DNA from: JAJECS01 sp965219705
Lineage (GTDB): Bacteria > Chloroflexota > UBA11872
Direction of reading: 5' to 3'
Assembly: GCA_965219705.1 (NCBI GenBank)
Contig: OZ244789.1
Coordinates: 1,364,001-1,428,000, forward strand
DNA length: 64,000 bases
The translations under genes were made by a program, and so were the position numbers. Position 1 is the stretch's first letter. Every line of letters starts with the position of its first letter. Below are positions 17,654-26,440 of the stretch, in pieces. A model generated the notes under the pieces. It was not told the DNA's origin and searched no databases. It saw nothing but the letters and a program-made list of their open reading frames with translations.

Positions 17654-19083
17654 CTCGCCGGCAGGTCGGGCTCCGGCGGCCACCGACGCTCGGGCGCATC
17701 GCCCCCGCGCTCGTAGGCCAGCGCGACGCGCACGGCCGTCCGCTCGCGGTACTTGGGGGCGACGATCTGCATCCCCACGGGCATGCCGTCGGCCGCATAG
17801 CCGCACGGGAGGCAGACGACCGGCTCGTGCGTGCCATTGAAAACCCGCGTCACGCGCCCCATCCAGTTGTAGTCGGTGAGCGCCGCGGCAATGGGAATGG
17901 GTGAGCGCGGCAGCGCGGGGACCGCCAGCACGTCCACGTGGCTGGTCGCTCGCCGGTAGGCGGCCAGCGCGTCGTCTCGCTGCGCCCGCAAGCGGCCGAG
18001 CGCGACGGCCGGCCCCTCGCCGTCCTCCTGGTGGGCGTCCATCCAGTGCGCCAGCCGCTCGCGGACCGGCGTCCCGACCCGGCTCATGTCGCCGCCCGTG
18101 GCTCGCGTGATCGTGGCGTGGGCTTCGAGGATGAGGATGCCCAGGTGCGATTCGATGAGGTCCGGCAGCGACGGCAGCTCGACGGCGACCAGTTCCGCGC
18201 CGAGGCGCGCCAGGGCGTCGATGGCGCCCCGCACCAGGCGGTCGACGTCCTCGTGGAGGTCGTCGAAGAAATAGCTCGACGGCACGCCGACGCGCAGGCC
18301 GTCCAGTCCCGTATCGGTGCTGCCGACAAGGTGGGTCAACCGGTGCGCCTCATGCACGAGCGCCTCGTCGTCCGGGTCGACCATGCCGCGCAGCAACAGC
18401 GCGGCGTCGAGGGTGGTGCGGGCCATGGGCCCCGGCGTGTCGAACGTGGGCGCCAGCAGCCGCACGCCGTCGAGGCTCACGCGGCCGTAGGTGGGCTTGA
18501 TGCCGACGATGCCGCAGGCGGCGGCCGGGATGCGAATGGAGCCGCCGGTGTCCGATCCGAGCGCGCCGAACACCATGCCCGCCGCGACCGCGATGCCGGA
18601 CCCGCTGCTCGAGCCGCCACTGACGAGATCAGGGTTCCACGGGTTGCGGCCCGGACCGTATTGGGAGATCGCGCCGGTGGGGTGCAGTGCCATCTCGTCG
18701 CAGTTCAGCTTGGCGATGGTGACCGCGCCGGCCCGCTTGAGCTGGCGGACCAGCGTGCTGTCGCGTGCCGCGACATGGCCGTCGAAGACGTGCGATCCCA
18801 CCGTGGTCGGAACGCCCGCCACGTCCGCCAAGTCCTTGATCCCGATAGGGACCCCGTGCAATGGCCCGCGGTAGCGGCCGCCGACGATCTCCCGTTCCGC
18901 CTGGCGAGCGGCCGCCAGCGCCTGATCGCCGAGGATCGTCACCGTCGCGTTGAGGGCGGGGCCGAGACGTTCCGTGCGCGCCAGGCAGGCGCGGGTCACC
19001 TCGACGGGGCTGACCGCGCCGCTTGCGATGCGCTCACCGATCTCGACCAGGGTGAACTGCCACAGCTCCGTGGCGTCAGCCAC
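17650..19083 (-). CDS. Amidase, amidase-signature family (GatA-like)
   Basis: Hydrolyses carboxamides through a Ser-cisSer-Lys triad: Lys83 in GIKDLADVAG, the glycine-serine stretch VSGGSSSGSGIAV near 154, and Ser182 in GSDTGGSIRIPA. The 477 residues fit stand-alone amidases. The frame is open further upstream, but that part is in a different frame of the nitroreductase gene. The GTG at 19083 reads straight into the conserved N-terminus (ELWQFTLVEIGERIASG) and overlaps the nitroreductase stop by eight bases, so the two are coupled. No gatB or gatC is adjacent, so a tRNA amidotransferase role is unlikely. Confidence 0.9.
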   Translation of the reverse strand: MADATELWQFTLVEIGERIASGAVSPVEVTRACLARTERLGPALNATVTILGDQALAAARQAEREIVGGRYRGPLHGVPIGIKDLADVAGVPTTVGSHVFDGHVAARDSTLVRQLKRAGAVTIAKLNCDEMALHPTGAISQYGPGRNPWNPDLVSGGSSSGSGIAVAAGMVFGALGSDTGGSIRIPAAACGIVGIKPTYGRVSLDGVRLLAPTFDTPGPMARTTLDAALLLRGMVDPDDEALVHEAHRLTHLVGSTDTGLDGLRVGVPSSYFFDDLHEDVDRLVRGAIDALARLGAELVAVELPSLPDLIESHLGILILEAHATITRATGGDMSRVGTPVRERLAHWMDAHQEDGEGPAVALGRLRAQRDDALAAYRRATSHVDVLAVPALPRSPIPIAAALTDYNWMGRVTRVFNGTHEPVVCLPCGYAADGMPVGMQIVAPKYRERTAVRVALAYERGGDAPERRWPPEPDLPAS

Positions 19084-19672
19084 TCGCGTCGCTCCCGGGC
19101 GAGTCGTCCCAGCCGAGCCACGCGGTATCAGGCACCGCGCGCACCCGCTTGTCGGGCGGTGCGTTGGCCGACGGATAGCCCAGGTAGATGAACCCGACGA
19201 GACGGTCCGTGGCGCCCAAGCCCAGCGCCTGGCGGGTGGCCGCGTACTCGCAAATGGCGCCGGTGCGCCACTTGGCGGCCAGACCCTCGCCGTGGGCCGC
19301 CAGCAGCATGTTTTGCACCGCGCAGCAGCAGGCGGCGTAGTCCTCCAGGTCGGTGACCGGGTCGTCGGCCCGCGGCTGACTGACGACAATGACGACGGGC
19401 GCGCGCAAGAACTTCGCGCGGGCGCCCTTGATCTCGCCGGCGGCGACCGGGTCGTTGGCGTCGATCTCGGTGCACAGGCCGTCGCTGATGGCCTCGCCGA
19501 CCGCCTGGCGCGCGTCCCCGGTGATCACGTGGAACCGCCACGGTTCGGTCATGTGGTGATTCGGCGCCCAGACGGCCAGGTCCAACAGCCGTTGGATCGT
19601 GGCCCGCGGCGGCACGTCCGCCGTCAGGGCGTTAATGCTGCGACGATCGCGCAGCGCCGTAAGGATATCCAC
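19076..19672 (-). CDS. Nitroreductase-family FMN oxidoreductase
   Basis: 198 residues. The N-terminal phosphate-binding arginines appear in LRDRRSINALTADVPP, the core in WAPNHHMTEPWRFHVIT, and the C-terminal GLGATDRLVGFIYLGYP is typical of this flavoprotein fold. Substrate is unknown; quinone, nitroaromatic or iodotyrosine-type reductions are all possible. It begins at GTG with a GAGG four bases upstream and is translationally coupled to the downstream amidase, suggesting a shared catabolic role. Confidence 0.88.
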   Translation of the reverse strand: MDILTALRDRRSINALTADVPPRATIQRLLDLAVWAPNHHMTEPWRFHVITGDARQAVGEAISDGLCTEIDANDPVAAGEIKGARAKFLRAPVVIVVSQPRADDPVTDLEDYAACCCAVQNMLLAAHGEGLAAKWRTGAICEYAATRQALGLGATDRLVGFIYLGYPSANAPPDKRVRAVPDTAWLGWDDSPGSDASG

Positions 19673-19795
19673 GGCACCTCGAATGCTTGGGGGTCCCCGT
19701 CACAGGGTCATGGTATCGGTTCGCACCGCGCGCGCGCGCCGGCGGTACTCTGGGGGCGGCACTTGACTGGCCGGATCTAGAGGCAGGCGGCGGCA

Positions 19796-20827
19796 ATGCA
19801 AATCGGCGTCCTCACCGGCGGCGGCGACTGTCCGGGGCTCAACGCCGCCATTCGCGCCGTGGTGCGCCGGGCGACGCGCCTCGGCTGGACCGTGCTCGGC
19901 TTCCGCGACGGCTGGGCGGGCGTGCTCGACCGCGAGGCCGAGCCGCTGACGATCGAGGCCACGGACCCCATGCTCGACGTGGGCGGCACCATGCTCGGCT
20001 CGTCGCGCACGAACCCGCTGCGCGACCCTGAGACGCTCGCGCAGGCCCGCGCGGTGTTTGGCGACTGCCAGCTGCAGGGACTGGTCGTCATCGGTGGCGA
20101 TGACACGCTGTCCGTGGCCGGCGTCATGGCCGCCGAGGGCGCCGCCGTCGTCGGCATTCCCAAGACGATCGATAACGACGTCCCGGGCACCGATGTCTGC
20201 ATCGGCTATCACACGGCCGTCACCACCGTCGCCAACGCCGTGGCGCGCGTACGCACGACGGCGGTTTCCCATCGTCGCGTGGTCATTGTGGAGACGATGG
20301 GCCGGGACGCCGGCTGGCTGGCGGCGGAGGGCGGGCTGGCCGGCAGGGCCGACTACATCGCCGTGCCCGAGCGACCCATCGAGCTCGCGGCCCTGGTGTC
20401 GCACGTGGAGCGGCGCGCCGCCCGCGGATTGCTCTTCAGCGTGATCGTCGTGGCCGAGGGCGCCGAGATCGCCGGCCTGGAGGTCGGCCCGGCGGAGATC
20501 GAGGCCTCCGACGAGTTCGGCCACGTGCAGCTCTCGACGCGCGGATTGGGTCACGCGGCGGCCTACGCGCTGCAGCGCGCCCTGGGCCGGGAGGTCCCCG
20601 CGGTGATTCCGGGGTACACGCAGCGCGGAGGACCGCCGACGCCGTTCGATCGCGTCCTCGGGACGCGCTGCGGGGTTGCGGCCGTTGACTACCTGGCGGC
20701 CGGTACCCACGGGATGCTCACCGCCTTGCAGCGCAACCGCATCGTCCCGGTGCCCCTGGCCGACGTGGCGGGGCGCACGCGCCGGCTGGACGCGAGCTAT
20801 CTGGCCTTGCTCGACCTGTTCGACTAG
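19796..20827 (+). CDS. pfp: 6-phosphofructokinase, predicted pyrophosphate-dependent
   Basis: Phosphorylates fructose 6-phosphate in glycolysis. N-terminal GVLTGGGDCPGLNAAIR and the sugar-phosphate loop ETMGRDAGWLAAEGG (MGR motif) are clear, with catalytic Asp126 in KTIDND. Two phospho-donor positions favour PPi over ATP: Asp103 in GGDDT, where E. coli PfkA has Gly104, and Lys123 in PKTIDND, where PfkA has Gly124. With both, the reaction should be reversible and PPi-linked. The 343 residues are a short-form PFK. It starts 123 bases from the divergent nitroreductase gene, with a TACTCT box in between. Confidence 0.88.
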   Translation: MQIGVLTGGGDCPGLNAAIRAVVRRATRLGWTVLGFRDGWAGVLDREAEPLTIEATDPMLDVGGTMLGSSRTNPLRDPETLAQARAVFGDCQLQGLVVIGGDDTLSVAGVMAAEGAAVVGIPKTIDNDVPGTDVCIGYHTAVTTVANAVARVRTTAVSHRRVVIVETMGRDAGWLAAEGGLAGRADYIAVPERPIELAALVSHVERRAARGLLFSVIVVAEGAEIAGLEVGPAEIEASDEFGHVQLSTRGLGHAAAYALQRALGREVPAVIPGYTQRGGPPTPFDRVLGTRCGVAAVDYLAAGTHGMLTALQRNRIVPVPLADVAGRTRRLDASYLALLDLFD

Positions 20828-20970
20828 CGCGGGTTCGTATCTCGGCGCGGCGCGTGCGAGAATCCCTAACCATATCGGCTCGGCAGAGCCCATCGTCCGA
20901 ACGCCCCTAAGCCGCCGGCGGATGGCCCCGGCCAGCGGCGCCAACGTACAGGGGCGCGGCTGCGAAGACC

Positions 20971-22038
20971 ATGACCGTCGAAACACCCTCCATCGAGGAC
21001 ACCTACCGCGACCTTCGGTCCAAGCTTGCCGACGTGGTACCGGAGCCGGAGTTGGCGCTCAAGGCCGAGTTGGCCTACCGCATCAATCGACTGAAACGCG
21101 AGCGCGGCGCGGTGATCCTGGGTCACAACTACATGGAGCCGGCGCTGTTTCACTCGGTGTGCGACTACACCGGGGACTCGCTGGAGCTCAGCCGCATCGC
21201 GGCCACCACCGAGGCGGACCCCATCGTGTTTTGCGGCGTCCGGTTCATGGCCGAGACGGCAAAGATTCTGAATCCCGATCGCACGGTGCTGCTCCCGGCA
21301 CGGCGCGCCGGATGCTCGCTGGCGGCGTCCATCACGGCGGCGGACGTGCGGGAGCTGCGCCGCCGCTATCCGGGCACGCCCGTGGTCACCTACGTGAACA
21401 CCTACGCCGACGTGAAGGCGGAGTCCGACATCTGCTGCACCTCCAGCAACGCGGCGCAGGTGGTGGAGTCGCTGGATGCGGAGCAGGTGATCTTTCTCCC
21501 CGACGAATACTTGGCCCGCAACGTGGCGGCGTCCACGTCCAAGCAGATCGTGTTTCCCAGCGCGCAACCGGTGCCGCAGGAGCGCCGCGCGGCCGACGCG
21601 TCCCAGGGCCTGCGGTACGAGCTCGTGGGCTGGCATGGGCGCTGCGAGGTCCACGAGCAGTTCACCGTGGCGGACATTCGCAACGTGCGGGCCCAGTTTC
21701 CGGACGTGGTGGTGCTGGCGCACCCCGAGTGCAGCCCCGAGGTCGTCGCGGCGGCTGATTTCTCGGGGTCCACGGGCGCCATGTCCCGCTACGTCACTGA
21801 AACCGATGCGCCCCGCTATCTGCTGCTGACCGAATGCAGCATGGGCGACAACATCGCCGCCGAGGCGCATGACAAAGAGATGGTGCGGCTGTGCTCCGTG
21901 CGCTGCCCGCACATGAACGAGATCACGCTCGAAGAGGTCCTCGCGTCGCTGCGCGAGAACCGCTACCGCATCGAGGTGGACCCACGCGTGCGCGTACGTG
22001 CCCGACGGGCGATCGAGCGCATGCTCGAGATCACCTGA
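20971..22038 (+). CDS. nadA: Quinolinate synthase
   Basis: [4Fe-4S] enzyme condensing iminoaspartate with dihydroxyacetone phosphate to quinolinate in de novo NAD synthesis. The 355 residues contain ILGHNYMEPALFHSVCDYTGDS. Three cluster cysteines are in AGCSLAA (Cys115), HPECSPEVV and RCPHMNEITLEE. Substrate-binding TYVNTYADVKAESDICCTSSNA is also present. nadB and nadC, often partners, are not adjacent. The Fe-S assembly genes about 2 kb downstream could supply the cluster, though they are not in the same transcript. Confidence 0.96.
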   Translation: MTVETPSIEDTYRDLRSKLADVVPEPELALKAELAYRINRLKRERGAVILGHNYMEPALFHSVCDYTGDSLELSRIAATTEADPIVFCGVRFMAETAKILNPDRTVLLPARRAGCSLAASITAADVRELRRRYPGTPVVTYVNTYADVKAESDICCTSSNAAQVVESLDAEQVIFLPDEYLARNVAASTSKQIVFPSAQPVPQERRAADASQGLRYELVGWHGRCEVHEQFTVADIRNVRAQFPDVVVLAHPECSPEVVAAADFSGSTGAMSRYVTETDAPRYLLLTECSMGDNIAAEAHDKEMVRLCSVRCPHMNEITLEEVLASLRENRYRIEVDPRVRVRARRAIERMLEIT

Positions 22039-22059
22039 GCCGGCGCCCGCCCCGAGGTG

Positions 22060-22556
22060 TCATTTCGAGCGGAGCGAGAAATCTAGGACGCTCATCTTCA
22101 GGGCGGCGGATGCGATACCGGCGGCCCGAACCTAGATGCCGGCTCAAGGCCGACATGACAGCGGCCCGGTGGCCCAGGCTGCGTGCAGCCTGGGAATGCG
22201 CTCCCGCCACACGCCCCGGGTTTCCCCACCGGTCATTCCGAGCGGAGCGAGGAATCTAGGACGCTCATCTTCAGGGCGGCGGATGCGATACCGGCGGCCC
22301 GAACCTGGATGCCGGCTCAAGGCCGGCATGACGGCGGCCCGGTGGCCCAGGCTGCGTGCAGCCTGGGAATGTGCTCCCGCCACACGCCCCGGGTTTCCCA
22401 ACCGGTCATTCCGAGCGGAGCGAGGAATCTAGGACGCTCATCTTCAGGGCGGTGGATGCGATACCGGCGGCCCGAATCTAGATGCCGGCTCAAGGCCGGC
22501 ATGACAGCAGCCCGGTGGCCCAGGCTGCGTGCAGCCTGGGAATGCGCTCCCGCTGC
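22060..22556. repeat. 173-bp tandem repeat, about 2.9 copies, built from palindromic elements
   Basis: Units begin at 22060, 22233 and 22406, an exact 173-bp period, with only scattered substitutions. Each unit starts with a 'TCATTCCGAGCGGAGCGAGG' hairpin element. A GGATGCG spacer, a 'GCCGGCTCAAGGCCGGC' stem and a 'GGCCCAGGCTGCGTGCAGCC' palindrome follow. All three elements occur singly elsewhere in the window, so the unit is a cluster of REP-like elements that was amplified. No gene is seen between nadA and the sigma-factor gene. Confidence 0.9.
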
Positions 22557-22651
22557 ACGCCGGCACACCGGGTGTCAGCCCAAATTGCCCGCGAGCATCG
22601 CGCTTGCTCGGGACGGGACAACCAAGCCGGCGTCCGCCCGGGCTGGGGCCG

Positions 22652-23707
22652 TTAGCTCGCCAGGTACTCGCGCAGCGGCCGCGCCGCCTGTGAGCGCTGC
22701 AGCTTGCGCAGGGCTTCGACTTGCAGCTGGCGGATGCGCTCGCGCGTGAGCCCAAAGTGCGCGCCGATCTCGTCGAGCGTCCAGGGCTCATTGCCATCGA
22801 GCCCGAAGCGCAGCGTCAGAATGGTGCGCTCGCGGTCGGGCAGGATGGCGAGCGCGCGGTCGACGTCGTCACTGAGCGATTCCACGAGCAGGCGGGCGTC
22901 GGGCGCGTCGGGTTCCGGGTCCTCCACGAAGTCCGACAGCGGCTCTTCGCCGTCCTCGCCCACCGGCTGCTCGAGCGACATGGGCGAGCGGCCGGCGCGC
23001 ACGATCTCGACAATGCGGGTGGGATCGAGCTTCAGCACATCCCCCAACTCCTCGGCCGTCGGGTTGCGCTCCAGCTGCGTGGCGAGGTCCGGCGTGATCC
23101 GTCGAATCTTGCGCAGCGTCTCGACGACGTGGACGGGCAGCCTTACCGTGCGCGAGTCGTTGGACAACGAGCGCGTGATCGCCTGCCGAATCCACCACGT
23201 GGCATAGGTGCTGAACTTGAAACCGCGGCGCCAGTCGAAGCGGTCGACGGCCTGCATGAGGCCCAAGTTGCCCTCTTGAATCAGATCAAGGAGCGGCAGG
23301 CCGCCGGTGGCGTAGCGCTTGGCCACGTTGACGACGAGGCGCAGGTTCGCTCGGGTGAGATGCGTGCGGGCTGACGCGTCACCCGCCTCGACGCGCTTCG
23401 CCAGCGCCACCTCTTCGGCCGCCGTGAGCAGCGGCACGCGGTTGATCTCATTGAGATAGAGGCGCAGCGTGTCTTCCACGCTCTCGCCGCCGCCGAGTTG
23501 GGGGGACGGAACAGACTCGGACGCCCAGCCCGTGTCTCTGCTCGACGCCGTCTCGTCGCTCGGGGCGCGCTCACGCGGCTCGAGCTGGGCGAGCGCCTCT
23601 TCCCAGGCGCTCGGTGCGGCGGGTCCTATCACGTCACTCGCGGGTGCCACCGAAGGTTCCTCGGTTCGCAGCGGGTGCCCGCAGGTGGCGGGCACGGGTC
23701 GTTTCAC
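22652..23707 (-). CDS. RNA polymerase sigma factor, RpoD/SigA type
   Basis: 351 residues. After a disordered, acidic N-terminus comes region 1.2 (DTLRLYLNEINRVPLLTAAE). Region 2 follows (DLIQEGNLGLMQAVDRF, then FSTYATWWIRQAITRSL for -10 binding and melting). Region 3 has NDSRTVRLPVHVVETL, and region 4 ends with LDEIGAHFGLTRERIRQLQ, the -35 helix-turn-helix. Region 1.1 is short or missing, so it may be the housekeeping factor of a lineage with a reduced N-terminus or a group 2 factor. TTG at 23710 and GTG at 23707 are both possible; GTG lies six bases from a TAGAAT box and is preferred. Confidence 0.93.
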   Translation of the reverse strand: MKRPVPATCGHPLRTEEPSVAPASDVIGPAAPSAWEEALAQLEPRERAPSDETASSRDTGWASESVPSPQLGGGESVEDTLRLYLNEINRVPLLTAAEEVALAKRVEAGDASARTHLTRANLRLVVNVAKRYATGGLPLLDLIQEGNLGLMQAVDRFDWRRGFKFSTYATWWIRQAITRSLSNDSRTVRLPVHVVETLRKIRRITPDLATQLERNPTAEELGDVLKLDPTRIVEIVRAGRSPMSLEQPVGEDGEEPLSDFVEDPEPDAPDARLLVESLSDDVDRALAILPDRERTILTLRFGLDGNEPWTLDEIGAHFGLTRERIRQLQVEALRKLQRSQAARPLREYLAS

Positions 23708-23719
23708 CAAGGCATTCTA
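23708..23719 (-). promoter_or_regulatory. -10 box TAGAAT for the sigma-factor gene, probably leaderless
   Basis: On the reverse strand TAGAAT (plus-strand 23714-23719) lies six bases before the GTG at 23707. The shared divergent region with the SufR-like gene is AT-rich against its surroundings and includes a TTTACACAATTAG stretch. Confidence 0.5.
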
Positions 23720-23844
23720 CACGTTTTTACAGATATTCCTGCACTAATTGTGTAAATTCTAACCGTTCAGCCGCAAATTGCAGTTGTTGGCCCCGTGGCT
23801 ACGGTGATAGGTTCGATTGGCTGGACCACCGCAGGGCGAGCCAT

Positions 23845-24459
23845 TTGCGCACGGTAAGCCCCCGCGACGAAATTCTGCGGGCGCTCAAAATCGGCGGGGC
23901 CATGTTTGCGCCCGATATCGCCGATTGCGTCGGGACCGGTACGTCCGCCGTCCGGCCGCACCTGGAGGGCCTCACGGCGGACGGCCTCGTCACGGCGAAC
24001 CCCGTGCGTGGGCGCCCCGGCCGACCCCGCTATCGCTATCACCTGACGGAACAGGGCCACGAGTCCTTCGAGCGCACCTACGACGATCTCGCGTCTTGCA
24101 TGGTCGACGCGGTGCTGGAGCTCGGCGGCGAGGACCTGCTGCGCGCCGTCCTGGAACGCCACACACGCCGGCAGCTCGACAAGTACATCCCGCGGGTGCG
24201 CGGCTTGCCCTTCGATCTCCGCGTTCAGGAGGTGGCCCGCATCCTGGATGAGTGCGGCTATATGGTGGAGCTCGAGGCCACCGACGACGGCTACCACCTG
24301 AGCGAGCACAACTGTCCGGTCGCACGCGTGGCCGAGGGCTGCACCGCCGCCTGCGAATCCGAGCTGCGGTTCATCCGCAAGCTCGTGCAGGCCGACGTCG
24401 AGCAGCTGGTGGTCGCGCCAAAGGGCGACCAGGCATGCTGCTATGCCATCCGACGATGA
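23845..24459 (+). CDS. SufR-like Fe-S cluster-binding transcriptional regulator
   Basis: About 204 residues. An N-terminal winged helix (SPRDEILRALKIGGAMFAPD, then VRPHLEGLTADGLVTANPVRG) is followed by a C-terminal cysteine-rich end: HNCPVARVAEGCTAACESEL and DQACCYAIRR, the cysteine pattern by which SufR-type repressors bind a [4Fe-4S] cluster. The frame runs upstream to 23614, but that part overlaps the divergent sigma-factor gene; TTG at 23845 gives the family length, though the true start is uncertain. The stop overlaps the cysteine desulfurase start by 17 bases. SufR repressors sense cluster supply and repress suf genes, which fits this context. Confidence 0.82.
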   Translation: MRTVSPRDEILRALKIGGAMFAPDIADCVGTGTSAVRPHLEGLTADGLVTANPVRGRPGRPRYRYHLTEQGHESFERTYDDLASCMVDAVLELGGEDLLRAVLERHTRRQLDKYIPRVRGLPFDLRVQEVARILDECGYMVELEATDDGYHLSEHNCPVARVAEGCTAACESELRFIRKLVQADVEQLVVAPKGDQACCYAIRR

Positions 24460-25660
24460 GGACGGCCGCCGCGGCGTAGACGCTGGCGGGCGTCTTTACC
24501 TCGATCACGCGGCGACGACGCCGGTCGATCCCGCGGTCGTGGCCGCGATGCTGCCCTACCTGTCGGCCCACGCGGGGAATGCCAGCAGCTTGTATCTGGA
24601 AGGCCGCCAGGCGCGGGCCGCACTTGACGACGCCCGCGAGCGCGTGGCCGCGGTGCTGGCGTGCGATCCGGTGGAGGTGATCTTCACCGGCAGCGGCAGC
24701 GAGGCGGCCAATCTCGCGATCCGCGGCGTGGCCTGGCGCGCGCGCCAGGACGGGCGGCGCCACCTGGTCACCAGCGCCGTCGAGCACCATGCGGTGCTGC
24801 ACACCGTGCAGCAGCTTGAGCGCCGGCACGGCTTCGCGGCCACCTACTTGCCGGTGGATGGAGCTGGGCGCGTGGATCCCGACGAGGTGCTCGCCGCCGT
24901 GCGCGACGACACGGCGCTGGTGTCCGTGATGTACGCGAACAACGAGGTGGGCACCGTGCAGCCCGTGGCCGAGATCGCCGCGGCGCTGGCGGACCACCCG
25001 GCGCTGATCCATACCGACGCCGTGCAGGCCGCCGGCAGCTTGAGCCTGGCCGCGCCGGAGCTCGGCGTGGACCTGCTCTCGCTGGCGGCGCACAAGGTGT
25101 ACGGCCCAAAGGGCGTCGGTGCCTTGTACGCGCGCCGGGGCGTGCGCCTGGCGCCGCAAATCGTCGGCGGGTCCCAGGAGCGGAACCGCCGCGCCGGGAC
25201 CGAGAACGTGGCAGGGGCCGTGGGATTTGCGGCGGCGCTCGACCGGGCGGACGCCGAGCGCGAGGCCAGCAACGCCGCGAACGCCGAACGTACGGCCATC
25301 CTCATGGAGGGCCTGACTCAGGTACCGCAGGTGCGCCTCACCGGGCCGGCTGAGCGCCGCCTGCCGAACTCCGCCAGCTTCGTGGTCGAGGGCGTCGACA
25401 GCGAGGCCCTGCTGCTGCGGCTCGACGCGGCGGGGATCGCAGCCTCCAGCGGCTCCGCCTGCACCTCGGCGTCGCTGGAGCCGTCCCACGTGCTGCTGGC
25501 CATGGGCATCCCGGCGGACATCGCGCGCAGCAGCCTGCGGCTCACGACGGGGCGCTCGAATACCGTCCCGCAGATGCGGCAGGCGGTGGCGATCATTGCC
25601 GAGGCGATTGCGCGGCTGCGGCATACAGCCGATGCCACCGCCGCGATGTCGATGGCGTAG
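24443..25660 (+). CDS. Cysteine desulfurase (IscS/NifS type)
   Basis: PLP enzyme that takes sulfur from cysteine as a persulfide for Fe-S cluster and thiocofactor synthesis. LYLDHAATTPVDP opens the fold. PLP contacts include EHHAVLHT and YANNEVGTVQP, and the Schiff-base lysine is Lys218 in SLAAHKVYGPKG. The persulfide cysteine is Cys340 in SSGSACTSASLEPSHVL, in the flexible loop with a class I (IscS/NifS-like) sequence. 405 residues. It overlaps the SufR-like gene and is followed after 36 bases by the A-type carrier. Confidence 0.95.
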   Translation: MPSDDEDGRRGVDAGGRLYLDHAATTPVDPAVVAAMLPYLSAHAGNASSLYLEGRQARAALDDARERVAAVLACDPVEVIFTGSGSEAANLAIRGVAWRARQDGRRHLVTSAVEHHAVLHTVQQLERRHGFAATYLPVDGAGRVDPDEVLAAVRDDTALVSVMYANNEVGTVQPVAEIAAALADHPALIHTDAVQAAGSLSLAAPELGVDLLSLAAHKVYGPKGVGALYARRGVRLAPQIVGGSQERNRRAGTENVAGAVGFAAALDRADAEREASNAANAERTAILMEGLTQVPQVRLTGPAERRLPNSASFVVEGVDSEALLLRLDAAGIAASSGSACTSASLEPSHVLLAMGIPADIARSSLRLTTGRSNTVPQMRQAVAIIAEAIARLRHTADATAAMSMA

Positions 25661-25696
25661 ACTTCCGATGAAGCGCATTGCCTGGAGGGGCGCGGG

Positions 25697-26107
25697 ATGA
25701 TGGATTCGCTGCCGATGGCCGGTCAGCCGGACGTGCTGGCGATCACCGCGTCGGCGGCCGCCCAGTTCGACCGCATGCGCGCCAAGCGCAACAAGCCCAC
25801 TGCGGTGCTGCGCGTCCGCGTGGTACCCGACTCGGGCTGCGGCGACTTCCGCTACGCCATGGGGATCGAGCCCCGACCCCGGGACGGCGACATGTCCATC
25901 GACGCGCACGGCATCACGGTCATCGTCGACGCCACCAGCGTCGACCTCCTGCGGGGATCGACGCTCGATTTCAGCGACGCGCTGATCGACGGCGGTTTCA
26001 AGCTGCTCAATCCCAACGCCCAAAGCGCGTGCGGCTGCGGGCAATCGTTCACCACCAGCGGCCGCGCCGTGGCCAGCGAGCACAAGCGCGGAGCGCTCGC
26101 GCTGTAG
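25697..26107 (+). CDS. A-type iron-sulfur carrier (HesB/IscA/SufA family)
   Basis: Binds Fe-S clusters or iron and passes them to apoproteins. The three conserved cysteines are visible: one in PDSGCGDFRYAMGI and the C-terminal pair in ACGCGQSFTT. The family fold (ITVIVDATSVDLLRGSTLDF) lies between. The 136 residues include an N-terminal extension of about 12. It is the third gene of an operon with the SufR-like regulator and cysteine desulfurase. The scaffold genes (iscU/sufU or sufBCD) are not in this operon, so the scaffold lies elsewhere. A strong terminator follows after about 180 bases. Confidence 0.92.
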   Translation: MMDSLPMAGQPDVLAITASAAAQFDRMRAKRNKPTAVLRVRVVPDSGCGDFRYAMGIEPRPRDGDMSIDAHGITVIVDATSVDLLRGSTLDFSDALIDGGFKLLNPNAQSACGCGQSFTTSGRAVASEHKRGALAL

Positions 26108-26290
26108 GCGTCGTTTCCACGCCGGTCAGCGCCAGGCTCTACGTCTGCCGTCACTGCTCCCAAGCGGGTTACAGAAATGCATGCGCAGACAGCACCGTCT
26201 GCCGATATGACCGTTCGCGCCAGCATGACCACCGCCAAAGATCAGGGGAACATCTAGGCAACCACCCCAGTCTCTTCGGCGGCTGGGATA

Positions 26291-26323
26291 GGGGCCGCCT
26301 GCGGGCGGCCCCTCTTCATTTTT
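26291..26323 (+). terminator. Intrinsic terminator of the Fe-S assembly operon
   Basis: GGGGCCGCC and GGCGGCCCC pair over 9 bp around a TGCG loop, followed by TCTTCATTTTT. This is a textbook Rho-independent terminator for forward transcription. Confidence 0.85.
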
Positions 26324-26385
26324 CCGAACGCTTGGGATCCAGGGCTGACCGTGGCTGCGGCCAGGGTGATTTACCACCGTCGGCT

Positions 26386-26413
26386 TTGACCCCGCGGCAA
26401 GGCGCGCTACCAT
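26386..26413 (+). promoter_or_regulatory. Candidate promoter of the small zinc-finger gene
   Basis: TTGACC (-35) and TACCAT (-10) are separated by 16 bases, placing the start near 26420, so the palindrome at 26441-26460 would fall just downstream in the leader. Matches are partial. Confidence 0.4.
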
Positions 26414-26440
26414 GTGTCAGCGCGCTCTGTGCGCGCGTAG

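Noticed and set aside
19084..19389. N-terminal extension of the amidase
   Set aside because: It lies in another frame of the nitroreductase gene and has no amidase similarity; GTG at 19083 begins the conserved region.
22060..22556. CRISPR or rRNA-like repeat array
   Set aside because: The unit is 173 bp with internal palindromes and no unique spacers; it matches dispersed REP-like elements instead.
26177..26257. 26-residue open frame after the A-type carrier gene
   Set aside because: No Shine-Dalgarno sequence or conserved pattern; it lies in the 3' untranslated part before the terminator.
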